Shown piece by piece: positions 24,473-35,966 of a stretch of 64,000 nt of DNA. The first letter of the stretch is position 1. Each line of letters opens with the position of its first letter. This stretch comes from Sipunculus nudus. Its lineage: Eukaryota; Annelida; Sipuncula; Golfingiida; Sipunculidae. Under the pieces are notes generated by a model. The model saw only the letters and a list, made by a program, of their open reading frames with translations, ran no database searches and had not been told where the DNA came from. The stretch lies in the NCBI GenBank assembly GCA_026874595.1, contig CM049308.1, forward strand, positions 36,824,027-36,888,026, read 5' to 3'. The position numbers and the translations under genes were made by a program.

Positions 24473-24627
24473 TTGATGACCAGGGAGGTGGTTGGAGGGG
24501 CTACAGTATGATGACCAGGGAGGTGGTTGGAGGGGCTACGGTATGTTGACCAGGGAGGTGGTTTGAGGGGCTACATTATGTTGGCCAGGGATGTGTTTGG
24601 AGGGGCTACAATATGTTGACCAGGGTG
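24473..24627 (+). repeat. 35-bp minisatellite, ~5 copies
   Basis: CAGGGAGGTGGTTGGAGGGG CTAC starts at 24481, 24516, 24551, 24586 and (partial) 24621. It is G-rich on the + strand, unlike the flanks. Confidence 0.8.
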
Positions 24628-25179
24628 TTAGATGCATTAACTCATAATGAAAGTCATGAAGTGTAAAAACCTTACTGAGTAATTAAACCATCCAATCACA
24701 TCAACAAATGCCCATTTTCTATGTAACTGTTTTGTATGGACATTGTCCAGATGGACATTGCAGGTTGTGACAGGATTCTGATGGTTTTTTTTCAATTGTT
24801 TTTGTTATTTATTCATTTAACATATAAAAGAATCAAATATTTAGGATGTGTCAATTTTTTACATCTGCAGATATTGTACATTGATTCAGATATTTTCAAG
24901 TAAGGTCATTTTCCTGCAATTGGAAACTTTTTTGTACTCAAGTAGAACCTCCATTTGCATACAAGTGGGAACTAAAAGAGCACACATATTTGTGATCATA
25001 CAGATCTGGCAAAAGGACTTGGTTGTATCATGATCTGCATTCTAGTTACAATCTAGTGAAAAACCACGAAACTCATAGGCTGGTACACCAAAATGCATTG
25101 ACTACAACCTGATATTGGCATGTCTCTCCCCATGAAGGCCTTTCACATCAAAAACAACTAAAATAAATATTGACTTTTT

Positions 25180-25930
25180 GTCCCCCGCTCCGCAGATGCG
25201 AGGGACATTGTTTTGGGTTTGTCTGTCTGTCAGTCCTTCTGTCTGTCTGTCTGTCCATCAGGTTTCGTTTCTGTGCCATAACTTTCCTAATTATTATCCC
25301 ATTTCATCCAAATTTGGGTCAGTGATTGCTCTCATGCATACCTTGGTTGGGATTGGTTTTGGAGTGTCTGGCTTCTGTCTGTCTGTCACTTTGTCTGTCT
25401 GTCTGTCAGATTTTCGTTTCCGTGCAATAACTTTCCTAAATATTATTCTATTTCATTCAAATTTTGGTCAATCATTGCTCTTATGCTTACCTTGGTTGGG
25501 ATTGGTTTTGGAGTGTCTGGCTTCTGTCTGTCTGTCACTCTGTCAGTCTGTCTGTCAGGTTTTCGTGTCTGTGCCATTACTTTCCTAAATATTATCTGAT
25601 TTCAATCAAATTTTGGTCAGTGATTGATCTCATGCTTACTATGGTTGGGATTGGTTTTGGAGTGTCTGGCATCTGCCTGTCTGTCTGTCTGTCTGTCACC
25701 CTGTTTGTCAGTCTGTGAGATTTTCATTTCTGTGTGATAACTTTCCTAAATATTATCTGATTTCATTCAAATTTTGGCCAGACATTGCTCTCATGCATAC
25801 CTTGGTTGGGATTAGTTTTGGAGTGTCTGGCTTTTCTCTGTCTGTCTGTCACTCTCTCTGTCTGTCCTATATCAAGCATGAAAAACAACAAGATCCCAAA
25901 GCGGGAGACATTAATTCCACGAATTTGCTT
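25180..25930 (+). mobile_element. Family F element, GTCT-rich, with four ~150-bp units
   Basis: It starts GTCCCCCGCTCCGCAGATGC GAGGGAC and ends near AAAGCGGGAGACATTAATTC; GTCCCCCGCT and AGCGGGAGAC are inverted (9 of 10). The core has four units starting at ~25262, 25408, 25557 and 25718, each with 'CGTTTCTGTGCCATAACTTTC', 'CCTTGGTTGGGATTGGTTTT' and a run of (GTCT). The 136- and 91-codon frames here are unit by-products. Confidence 0.65.
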
Positions 25931-26123
25931 GTTTGTTTATATTCTAGGAATATGAGTTCTCATGATTCAATTTTCCATCATTCTTCTTAACAGGCTTTAT
26001 CAGAAATGTGAATTCATGCATCAATTCAGTTTTGGCAATTTCATTTGAGCTGAAACGTTGGACAAGAGCATATTCCAAGTGTTATATATATATTTACTTT
26101 TAGATCAAAGTAAAAAGTAGTTA

Positions 26124-26444
26124 GGTAAAAAAAAAAAAAAAAGTATGGTTCTCAGGCACTTACTTCCCGCATCAACTTTAACCCCCTGCATCAAAGATTT
26201 TTATTTTGGTTTTCATCCTACAAGAAGATAATATAATACAATTTTAATACAATTTCCTTTGTTATATAGTTTTTTTTACCTGTTTAGCAGAAAAAAAACT
26301 GTTATTTTCATGCTTTTCCCTGATCATATGACATTTTTATTGAAACATACAAAAAAAGGTCAAAAATAAAATACTGCCCGCCCGCCTGCATTGATTTCTA
26401 AATAAAAAAGTGCCTGAGAACCATACCTTTTTATTTTTTTTGCC
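26124..26444. mobile_element. 321-bp MITE with TTA target duplication
   Basis: The left end reads GGTAAAA followed by a poly-A run and GTATGGTTCTCAGGCACTT; the right end is its inverse (AAGTGCCTGAGAACCATAC, then T-rich sequence ending TTTTGCC). TTA occurs immediately outside both ends (26121-26123 and 26445-26447). The inverted repeats are ~35-40 bp. There is no coding capacity. The GGY-A-rich ends and TTA duplication resemble the larger element at 17970, so both may be mobilised by the same kind of Harbinger transposase. Confidence 0.72.
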
Positions 26445-26447
26445 TTA

Positions 26448-27689
26448 TATTGTGGAACAGGATGCTCACTTGCATGTATAATTAAATGTGTACATTGCAT
26501 TCCTACTATAATGGTTAAGTTCATTGTGTTCCGATTATTTATATTTATAAATATATCATTTTGAAGCACTAACCCAATATATAGAGCTTTGGGATAGGTG
26601 CTATATTTAAGAACCGTAGTGCAAAATTTTAGGAAAATACCCCTGTAGTTATTGCTTTTGGCAGACTTAAAAAGACTTTTGGCTGACTTAAAAAGTGTTA
26701 AAAATTGTCTTTAATTTAAACTGGAGCCTGATATCTAGAACAGTCTGCACAGACTGATTTTTTAAGGAAATGAGGGGACAATGACCAATGTTAAGGGGTC
26801 ATGGGACCAATGTTAAGGGGTCATGGGAGAAGTTATGTGTTTTGTTAGCATGCCACATTGGGAATCCATAACCCCAGATATTTTCAAAAGTGCTTGTCTA
26901 ATGAAGAGGACAAACAGACCTACATATACAGATTGACAAATGAGCAGTCTTAGCAGATGTAAAGCAAGCTCAACTGAAAGATTTAATTGACAATGAGCAA
27001 TTTAACATCTCAATCCTTAATGTAGTGTTGTACCATTTGGTACACTGGTCCTTTTGTATTTGGCCCAGTTTTAGGAACACCACTTGACTTAAAACATGTG
27101 TCAATGTACTGGAGAAATCTCAAGGGTTGCACTTTGTCAGTGGTGATCCTGGGGCAAGATACCACAGACCACATTACTCTTCTTTTTTCCATTGTCTCAA
27201 AAGAACCATACAGAAGTTAATACCCATTTAAATTTCCCCAGGGTAATTATCCCTGTGTTCAAGATGGTGGTCTTGTAAAAGTCACTTTGTATCACAAAGT
27301 TTATTTGATTGAGCTAATGCATATTCCTGCATTCCCCTGAAAATATAGGACAAGTTGCTTACAGGGAGGTTATGCAGTTCAATCTAATCTGCTCTGTTGG
27401 GATACCTCTGTGAATATAGATGTGTCCAAGATCACCAAACCTTCACCAAAGCAGCCTTGAATACATGTTAGTGTTTGCAAAATGAAACTGTTTTGTATGG
27501 AAGTTGCCATACTGAGAATTAGTAACTGTGATGTTTCCATGTTCTGAGGTCTGATTTAAAGATACCAAACTTGTCAAATGAGGTAACAGTTATAAGTCAA
27601 ACCTCTAATAGAAGATTACAGCTAAAGAACAATTTCAGAATCAGCTAGGCCATAATATCCTAACAACTGATGAGTGAGTTATATAGACA
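26448..27689. other. Nothing recognised
   Basis: Only a small 23-bp duplication (GACCAATGTTAAGGGGTCAT GG) at ~26782-26826. Confidence 0.5.
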
Positions 27690-27950
27690 TTCAGCAAGTG
27701 ATTTAGGTTAACATTTATTAGTTGGAACTTCTGGAATCTTATAAAATTTTAAAAACAGATTTTGAGAAACTGTATTAGAGATTTTGGGTAATACCAAAGG
27801 AACAATCTGTTAAATTTTGGAGGTAATCGGGATCACCATTGTACATTCTTTTTTGAGGATTCATCTACCAATGTGAGATTTCAAAATGGCAATATGCAAA
27901 TGCCATCTGAGGGTGAACGAGGTATATGCAAGGACTGATTCAACTATGGA
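27690..27950. repeat. Interspersed repeat H, copy 2
   Basis: GGTAATACCAAAGGAACAAT then AAATTTTGGAGGTAATCGGG ATCAC parallels 24040-24095, and continues GCCATCTGAGGGTGAACGAG. It ends about 80 bp before the LTR. Confidence 0.45.
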
Positions 27951-28026
27951 TTATCTATCACAATACACTTGATACATTTTTTCTGCGTTGCACACACTTA
28001 AGTTTAATGAGAATCCTAGTGGACGT

Positions 28027-28877
28027 TGTTACAGATGTCCTTTTTAATGTGTGACATGGGCGTAACTCGTGTTGTAGCGGCCTCGCCTGGCCGGGTGTTG
28101 CTCTCTCAGTTTTATCTGTACTGGTTGAACTCTCGCTGTCATGCAAGTCTGGGGCTTTCTTGCTTGGCCGAGCCGGGCTGGCTCGTGTGAACCCTGACAT
28201 GTATAGACACAGCGTTCTTTTTCTAGATGTTTCCTGTAATGCGTGTTTACTGTGTGTTGTGTTAGATTCTTTGGATTGTTCGAGAAATGGAGGGTTCTCG
28301 GCTGGGGGTGAGAAGTTATAAATAGGGGGCTGTGTTTTAGAATGGAGAGAGAGGTGAGATAATTATTCCAGTGGACACAGAAAAGTTTTAGTCAGTTGTG
28401 GGACCTATCCGATAATTCCAGTAATTTCAGGGACTCTATTAACTTTATACAGTTTAGTGCTGCTTGTCTCCAGTTTACTTTCGGGATTATTACAAGAGCT
28501 TTAATTGGACTGTTATTCTCTGAGAAGATTTGTGTGAACTGTTCATCCGGCTTATACATTTTAAAGGACTTAATTGTTGCAGTGACAGTGGTGGTATCCA
28601 GGTACTGTGCACTTTGTTTATTAAGCTGTGTGATTATACTGATTTGCTGTTATACTGTTGTTGTACTGTGTAATTGTATAGATTTAGTGTATTGTAATGT
28701 TAGGCTTGTTTTAAGAATAAATTATAGTTATTTGTTAACAAAAAAACACTTACTTCTTTATTCATTCCCCTAGACATTTCACACTGTCTAGTGTTACAGA
28801 ATCTGATTTTTTTATCCCCATGACAAAGTTTATGTTAGTCACACATACATGATCTGTTGATATTAGGTTCCGTAACA
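28027..28877 (+). mobile_element. Long terminal repeat (851 bp) of an LTR retrotransposon
   Basis: The segment starts TGTTAC and ends GTAACA, a perfect 6-bp inverted repeat with the canonical TG...CA termini. A TATA box (TTATAAATAGGG, ~28317) and a polyadenylation signal (AATAAA at ~28717) are in the order expected of U3-R-U5, and a primer-binding site starts 6 nt after the end. The first 200 bp are GC-richer than the flanks. A 125-codon open frame at 28396-28773 lies inside and is unlikely to be a gene. No gag, pol or second LTR follows, and the 5 bp on either side do not match, so this is a 5' LTR plus a leader fragment rather than a clean solo LTR. Confidence 0.62.
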
Positions 28878-28883
28878 TAAAAT

Positions 28884-28909
28884 TGGGGGCTTGTCTGGGA
28901 TTCGAACCC
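28884..28909 (+). other. Primer-binding site, tRNA-Pro-like complement
   Basis: TGGGGGCTTGTCTGGGATTC is the kind of sequence that pairs with the 3' end of a proline tRNA (the well-known retroviral type begins TGGGGGCTCGTC). The complementarity continues through the T arm (GGGTTCGAATCCC on the minus strand), farther than the usual 18 nt. It lies 6 nt beyond the GTAACA end of the LTR, the normal position. Confidence 0.6.
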
Positions 28910-28962
28910 ATTTCAGTGGTGCACATGTCCCGCATACTAACTGCTTCGCTAGCAAAGCAAGC
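28889..28962 (-). pseudogene. Degenerate tRNA-like sequence (74 nt)
   Basis: On the minus strand this 74-nt stretch has a perfect B-box/T-arm (GGGTTCGAATCCC), an A-box-like TAGCGAAGCAG, a 4-bp D stem, and an acceptor stem pairing at 5 of 7 positions (GCTTG with CAAGC). The anticodon stem is poor, with CAT in the loop. It overlaps the primer-binding site. It may be a tRNA pseudogene, the head of a tRNA-derived SINE, or an unusually long tRNA complement in a retroelement leader. Confidence 0.35.
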
Positions 28963-31900
28963 TTCACTAGCAAGACAATTTGGTCTGTGGTCTACTGACT
29001 ACTTTCTAGTTTTAATAAAATTTATTTCAGAATGTGTATTTTAACTAATTTAGATGGTGCCACTTGTGACATTGATCTTTTATTTTGTCATTATCAGTAT
29101 ATGTTATGTCATATTCTAACTTATCACCACTGCCCTATTAAATATATGTCTATTTTAATGTTGTATTTATAAAATAATACTTTGACTAGTTATCTGAACC
29201 AAACTGTTCACAAATACAGAGAGACTGCTAAAAAATAGATACATAAGCTTGCTTAAGCTGTTTATAATTTAATAAATATCCATGATGTTATGTGAACTAG
29301 CAGGTACTTAGTTTTTTGTGTCCTACGATATTTGGTAAAGTGCAGAGAAGTTTTAGGTGTCCATTTATTTCTTGATTGATTATGAAGGGAAATATGTGCA
29401 TTATGTTTTACCTGTAAACTTGGTTAAATCTGACTCATAGAGAGTACATGATCATGATTTAGACAGACATGTGGATTAAAAATTCACTTGTGCTGTTATC
29501 AAACTGATATCCATTAAGGCCTTATAGACTGGATGGTAAATGTGCTGAGACATATTGCATCATTCATTACTCTAAGGTTGATCAGAAGTGATAATGCTAG
29601 CCCACCCTGATCACTTATAACAATGAATTTCTCCACAGAATGAATTCATTCCATCAGCAAGATATGATGTGACACTTGGGAAACACGGTACACTGACCTC
29701 TTGTAAAATAAACCATGAACAATGCATTAATCCTATTTAAATAAAGGTGGTCTTGATAATAAAGATCAAGAGGTGGGGTTTTCTGTATTGTATCTCAGAA
29801 TAGCTACCAGTATGAGAGAGGATATACCAAGAAAAGGAAAATGTCCTCGCCATTCAGGTTTTTCTTGAATGTGTCGGGCTTTAACACTCTCACACTCTCA
29901 GTTCAGCTTTGCATTCTATAAAAGTTTCCCAGCAAAATCATCCCAGCACACAGTCAGTAACTTCCATACAGCTTGTTATGGTCCTGCTTTATGAGTAAAC
30001 ACTGTCCATGTGTCTCTGTTTACCATAACAAGGCCACATTACAGGAGGTGCCAATTTGCGCATGCGCGACAGATCCCACACAAGGACTATATTAAACTAG
30101 TCCATACAGAAACATGGACCTTTATGTCCTCTGATATATCTCTGCTGGATGGATATTACGGTCCATGGGCCAAATGTTAATTCACTGTAGATCATGCCAC
30201 AAAAGACCTGTATGATAGGTCCAGGGGCCTCAGCTGAAATGACACACATAGTGTGAGCCCATGTATTCAGTCACAGAGAAACTGCAAGGCAGATGTTTAG
30301 CCAGGGAGAACATGTATTACATTTTCATTGGCCAAGTCAGTCAGGGCATCTCCTGATTGATAGGTGCTGTGGCTGTTGTTGTGCCCAGGCCTTATAAGTA
30401 GTCCCACTTGCTTTTTTATGTTCAGGCCTGTGATCCCGCTGGGTCCACTGTTTTTAACACTCCTGTACAGGAGTAAGCCTATACAGTTTCAGGGCAGTAT
30501 TTTGGCAGTGACCAGATTACTGCAAAGAGAAGATGCTATGTTTTGTGTTAATTCAATGTACTTTATACGTGATGGGGCCCCTTTAAGGATTTTGATGAGC
30601 ACATTATTTCAACAAAGTGCCATAGTTCAGCATTTTGGAGGGATGAAATCTTACAATAAAAGAATATTTATCTCCCTTTTAAGTCATCTTCCCAGAGTTG
30701 ACAGATATAACACAGATAGTAAAATGTCATTTAGAAAATAAAAATTGTAATTGTACATTTTAAGTACGGTGTAAAACGATTTAAAGTTGTATGATCAAAG
30801 ATGAAAAAATAAACGGTACAAGAAATGCCATGTATGAAGAATTAATCCATAATTCAAATACCATTTTGTTAAAATTCAAAGTTATCCCGGCCTTATCCTG
30901 TCAAGTTTTGAATGGGATGCCCAGGAAATGATGGCTTAAATTTGACTCCTGAATTGTGATAAGATTTCAGATGTTGAGCTTGTGTCATGTAAGAATGAAC
31001 AAAGAACATACGTGTAGTTATAGCATATAACACCCACATTTTTTTTAATACCATGATGTCAGTCATTAAAATAAGAGTGTGCATTACATTTCCTGTTCTC
31101 TTGTCAGGAAACACTAGCTGCTGTACTCATTGTGACCAGGACCAGAGTATTATACACAGAGAAAAGAAAACTCTGCAAGAAGATGCCACAGTGTATCCTG
31201 CACACACACAAACTGTTCAGTCCTTAAATATAATCTCTTATAAAGTTTTCATGTTACTGAGTATGAATCTAATGATATCAGCATCCTCAACACAATAGAA
31301 AAGGAATCATATTCCATGAATGGTATATATCATATACTTCATTCAATGTTTCATCAAATTTGGCTACATTGAATGTTTTTTGTATAATGCATAACAATAT
31401 TCATAGAACCTTTTCAAGGTAATAAAAACAGGATCTGCTGGATTTGTAACATGACATTTAATATTGTTTGCTCAGTAAGATGTTTTTGTCCCATGCTTCC
31501 AGCATCAAATAGGAGACATTCATTGGCCCTGCCTATATGTCTGACAGCTCTCTCTTAACGATAAATATAATTTTATTTGATTCAGATTTGGTACAGAGGC
31601 CCCACCCCAACCTCATTCTGTCTGACTGACACTGCATCAACAAGATCCAGTGTATACTCTCCTTTATGGATGACTGAAGTAATTCAGCTTTCCAGGATTT
31701 ATTTCAACGTCACAGCACCTCTGTAATTAACATTTTCCACCAAACAACATCCATCCTTGAAATACTGTATTGAATTTATATAATCCTTTCAGCAATTCCA
31801 TTAATCTTAACTCATTCATTCCCAGTGCTGCACTGTTATCATTGTGTGAAATTCAGTGAACTGAAATTTTTGCATCACTGCTGTCCTTTAATTAAGAAAA

Positions 31901-32269
31901 GCAGGATATAGCAGATATACCCTATTAGAATACCTGAAAGTTGACACATGAACATGTTACCCATTTTCTAGTTTGAATTTACATATTTCCTTATGGAAGG
32001 GATTCTTCTGTCATTAAAAATTCATGTTGCAGATTGTTGAATACCTATGCTTTTAATTCCTTGTAGATATTTTAATATTATTTGGGTACAGAAATTGAAA
32101 TTTCTGATAGATCTTGAGACCCATGCAGGAACTGAAATGTTTATGAATTTGCTTTTTAATTATGTCACTTTTATCTATTAAAAATGACGGAATATGCATA
32201 TGTTAACGATAGCTGATGACGAAAAACTTGCTAAAACTTGCGTAACTGGGAAACCCAGTTAATACAGTC
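28963..32269. other. No gene supported
   Basis: AT-rich DNA. The 125-codon frame at 30364-30741 (+) is the longest here but has no motif, splice context or codon bias that I can defend. Confidence 0.45.
30057..30068. promoter_or_regulatory. NRF1-like palindrome TGCGCATGCGCG
   Basis: It fits the metazoan NRF1 consensus (YGCGCAYGCGCR) in a CpG-poor setting. No gene start is evident nearby. Confidence 0.25.
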
Positions 32270-32580
32270 CAAATGGCCGAAACCGCAAGAACAAGGGCTA
32301 TGAGTCTCGAAACAGTGTCATTCACAAGATCGAGTTCGGCTCTCAAATGGCATGGCTGGGTCTCCGCTGCTGGGATCAGTAGAGGGAATGTGGGTTGCTT
32401 CTGGCTTTGTGGCTGTGGATGCTGTAGCTTTCTAAAAAGGTCACCGGCTCAGGATGGACGATGGCGGCCTTTGCAGCTCCCTGCTTGGCTTGGCATGGCA
32501 CTGCGACTGTTGGCTCAGAGATCATGCTTAAGGAGCGCACAGCTAGGGCTGAGGTCTTGACCGCAGCAACCTGTAGCTGC
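32270..32580. other. GC-rich island, open frame, unassigned
   Basis: About 310 bp are much richer in G+C than the flanks, with a 95-codon + frame (from ATGGCCGAAACCGCAAGAAC) and a 115-codon - frame (minus 32723-32376). The upstream AACTGGG-AAA-CCCAGTT is a small hairpin at ~32245. I recognise no protein. It could be an inserted processed fragment, an unrecognised exon or a mobile-element piece. Confidence 0.3.
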
Positions 32581-32774
32581 TCAATGAGCCTATACCTTTT
32601 TGGCTTGGCATATGTTAACTTGTGTATTGGGTAGAAATTTGTAACACAAGGTGACATTTTAGTACATGCATCACTTTCACTCTTTGAATTGGTGATACTT
32701 TGCAATGCAAGAATCAAAAACATTACTGAATTCAGATGCTATGATAATCTGAAATCAAACATACCTGTATTGGG

Positions 32775-33519
32775 TAGTATAGTAAAGGTGTATATCAAGT
32801 TAGTGTATAAATGCTTAGTATTGTAGGGATTTAACTTAGTGATCATGCTGTGATCACCAGGCTTTCAGCTGGTATCACAGCATGATACAGGCTCTGCATC
32901 TGGTGATGACCCCTGTATAGTTAACACATGTATGTATAGTGGACCCCCCTGTGTGTTTGTAGTCTTAGTTTGTCATTATCATACTCAGCAGGTATTCAAG
33001 CAGCTTTAATGATTTCAGGCTCACATATATATCCCCATTAGTTCTAAGAGGATCCAGAATATCTAGAATATATATTTTGTAATAATTATTGAGATATTTG
33101 AATGAACATAGAAATTGTAATTAACCTAAACAATGTAAAACACCAGTTCTGTGTAATTTATCATATAAATATTTGATATTATGAGCTGAGATATGGTGCA
33201 TTCAGAGTAGTAAAGGTGAAGTTTTATTAGTGTTAATTACAGGATATTTCATACTTTATTACAGAAGTTATAGGTATATTAAGCCATGACACAAAACACA
33301 GAAATTCAGTTTGTCATGATTTTAGGGGTAAATTCAGTTTGTCATAATTTTAGGGGTAGAAGTCATAGCCTCCGTCACCCTCAGCCAGCCAATCAGCTCC
33401 CTGCTGAGGGGTGATACCAGCTGAAAGCCTGGTGATCACAGCATGGTCTCTAAGTTAAATCCAGGCCTACAATACTTAGCACTTATACACTAACTTGATA
33501 TATACCTATACTATAATGA
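32775..33519. mobile_element. Non-autonomous DNA element with ~100-bp terminal inverted repeats
   Basis: The left arm 32775-32878 and right arm 33411-33519 are inverted copies: both contain TATATCAAGTTAGTGTATAA, then GGATTTAACTTAG, then CATGCTGTGATCACCAGGCT, then TTTCAGCTGGTATCAC. The interior (~530 bp) is AT-rich with no open frame; near 33298-33358 a 28-bp segment containing CAGTTTGTCAT is tandemly duplicated. Outer ends begin near TAGTATAG. I could not define a target duplication, so the superfamily is open. The internal CCAAT (33391) is probably chance. Confidence 0.72.
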
Positions 33520-35055
33520 ATACTTTAGTAGGATACCAGTATTTCACTCAACTTGTTGTTATTTTGAAAGAAATACTGTTTTCAAGGATGTTTTAAAGTA
33601 TACTTTTCATAGAGATATTTAAAGTATGCTTGCAACACATATTTAGAGACATTAGCCTGTGACTCATACATTTAGGGATTAGCCTGTGACTATACATTTG
33701 TTATATATGCATCAATTAGGTGTGTGTCATGATTTATAAATATTCTGAGTTTTAGACACCTCAGAGGTCTCTAGCTGTTACAGCATTCTGATTGTTTTAT
33801 AATCATGATGTGTAATGCTGGTTAATCAGTCATTTTTATGTATATGGGTGTGATTCTTTTAATGTATTTGTGTGTGGGTGTTGCAGTTATTTAGGTTTGT
33901 AGGCCCAAATTTGGGGAAGTTTAATCTGAAGAGAATCCTCTTTCATCCTTCTCATATAAATCTCTTGCATTTACCCATCTGAGTGATACAAAATAAAACG
34001 TGTGCTGACTGTTTTGTCTTTTATTATAATTTAAATTTGATTAAAAAGTTTGAACAAAAAAATTAATGAAATATAAGACTTTAAGGTGTCTAAAATATGT
34101 TTAAGATAATAATATTGTTGTGAATGACTTTTTTTCTCTTTTCAGATCAAGTTTCTGACAAGGATATGTATGCTGTCAACAAATTAAGCATGTGTCCAGT
34201 TTTTTTTCATGGAGAAAATAACTTGTAAAGACCCTTATCAACAGAAGCGGAAGCCAATGAGACTTGTCAGGCAGTGTTACGATCTTCAACACGCTGAAAA
34301 GCTCCCTTATTTGTGACTGGCTAAAAACCCTGCAGCCAGCTGTCTATGTATCATCCATTTTAGGCTTTCAATAATTGAAGATAATTGTCTTGCTGCAAGA
34401 CTGTACATGTTCATGCATGTGAGACAAGACTGGTGATGACATGAAGCCTTGTTTATGTCCTCATTAGACCGTTCCTTAATTTAATGGTTTGTTTACTTGA
34501 CATTAATTACCAGAACCTTGGCATAGAGCACACTGCTTTTTGTTAATTAGTGACAACAGATTGTTTATGTGTTTGGATCCTAAATGTACCAAGAAGTATC
34601 TCTTCATGTATAATAACTGTGAGGATATCAAGCTTAATAGCCCAGCCATCCAGATATAGACCCTGTAATATCTGTATTACCTGCCCAAAAATACTGTCAG
34701 AACTGTATCCATTATGTATTAGGGCATGGCAGCACAGCAAAGTTTGTTGTAATATACTATAGGGCCAGGTGGCTTGGAGGTGAAAACTTGTTGGGCACAA
34801 TAAGTGCAGGTGTTTCAGTACAATAGATCTAGCAAGGAAAAAAAATATATTAATCTTTTTTTTTTTTGTATTGTTCTGTTATATTTTCACCTGCACATTC
34901 CACAATCATGCATGCACTTTTCTGTTTATCTATTGAGAGTATTTACCCTAAATCTTCCTGTATTTTATCCAAAATTCTGTATTATTCAGCATTATTTGTA
35001 TGAAACTTAATGCAGGCCAATATTATTTAAAATTTTGTACTCTTAAGTCTTTTTT
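33520..35055. other. Nothing recognised
   Basis: AT-rich. GATTAGCCTGTGACT-type words are repeated twice near 33650. Confidence 0.5.
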
Positions 35056-35765
35056 TAGCTCAGCTGACTATAGTCATGGTCCATTGTCCGTCGTCCGTCA
35101 GTCTGTCTTGCCATCCGTCCGTAGATGTGGCACGTTTTGGAACCGTAAGACCTAGGAATCCAAAAATCAGCATAATGTTAGATGTCCCCAAGATCTCCTA
35201 CTAAGCCGAAAACTGGGTCTTTGCGACTTCATTCCTTTGAGAAATTAAGGAAAAACCTCAATTTTTTACTAAAAACCTAATTTCACACTTCAGGACTGCC
35301 TGATATCAAAACCACTCATCTGTTTTTCCTCATAATAACCATAAATATTTCTCTATATAGTTCCTATGTACATGCCAGAAATAAGTCTGTTAAGTATAAA
35401 TTCTTTAAGTTATGGGCCCGAACATACTGGACTTTGTAAAAAATCAGGAAAAATATTTACTCACTTAACATGAAAAATTTTGAAACTAGAGTCTATTTTC
35501 CCAAGTACATAACTATGTTTAATTAAGATTCAATTGTTTACCCAAAATTAGATCTCAATTTTGTAAATTTTCTAAGTTATTAGCATAAAAATAAAATCAG
35601 TACCTTAAATTTTGCCCAACTTTGACCATGGCACGTTTTTTTCTGTAAGTACCATTGATTTGATTTTCACAGCATGTAAACATAAATATTTAATTTGTTT
35701 AAATCTGAAATTTTAAAAACAAAAGTTTGAAAATTAAGCTAGTTTCTGATTTTTTTCTTAAGGCT
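35056..35765 (+). mobile_element. Family B element (B1), 3'-truncated
   Basis: The head is TTAGCTCAGCTGACTATAGT followed by GTCCGTCGTCCGTC. The body parallels 15195-15720 (AAACTGGGTCTTTGCGACTT C, CATGCCAGAAATAAGTC, GGCACGTTTTTTTCTG). The 3' hairpin end is absent. Confidence 0.65.
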
Positions 35766-35789
35766 CTAGTGTAGTCATTTGCTTTTACA

Positions 35790-35960
35790 GATTACAGATG
35801 CAGGGTCCCACTCCAGGTCACTGGAAGTCAGCTATGCCAGGGTTTCTGATTTGTTACAGTCACTGGGAGAGATCCCCTGCTGTGACAGGTGTACAGTTAT
35901 TCTCATATCACCACCCCAATCATCCCCCCATCTCTGGCAAATCCAACCCACCAAGTGTTA
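35790..35960 (+). other. Non-repeat island between B and A elements; possible exon-like stretch
   Basis: TTTTACAG, then an open stretch reading AGSHSRSLEVSYARVSDLLQ, then SLGEIPCCDR, followed by a GT. The composition is higher in GC than intron DNA. The donor (GTGTAC) is weak and no family is recognised, so this is only a lead. Confidence 0.2.
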
Positions 35961-35966
35961 TACAGT

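Noticed and set aside
25178-25990. Three frames rich in SVCLSVSLSVCL
   Set aside because: They are translations of (GTCT)n and ~150-bp tandem units of family F.
28396-28773. 125-codon open frame
   Set aside because: It lies inside the LTR between the TATA box and the polyadenylation signal; it is a hydrophobic Cys/Val-rich composition by-product.
30364-30741. 125-codon + frame
   Set aside because: No recognisable domain, splice context or convincing codon pattern; could be chance.
34140-34230. Possible exon after TTTTCAG at ~34146
   Set aside because: The acceptor looks fine, but the following sequence has stops in each useful frame and no donor at a sensible distance.
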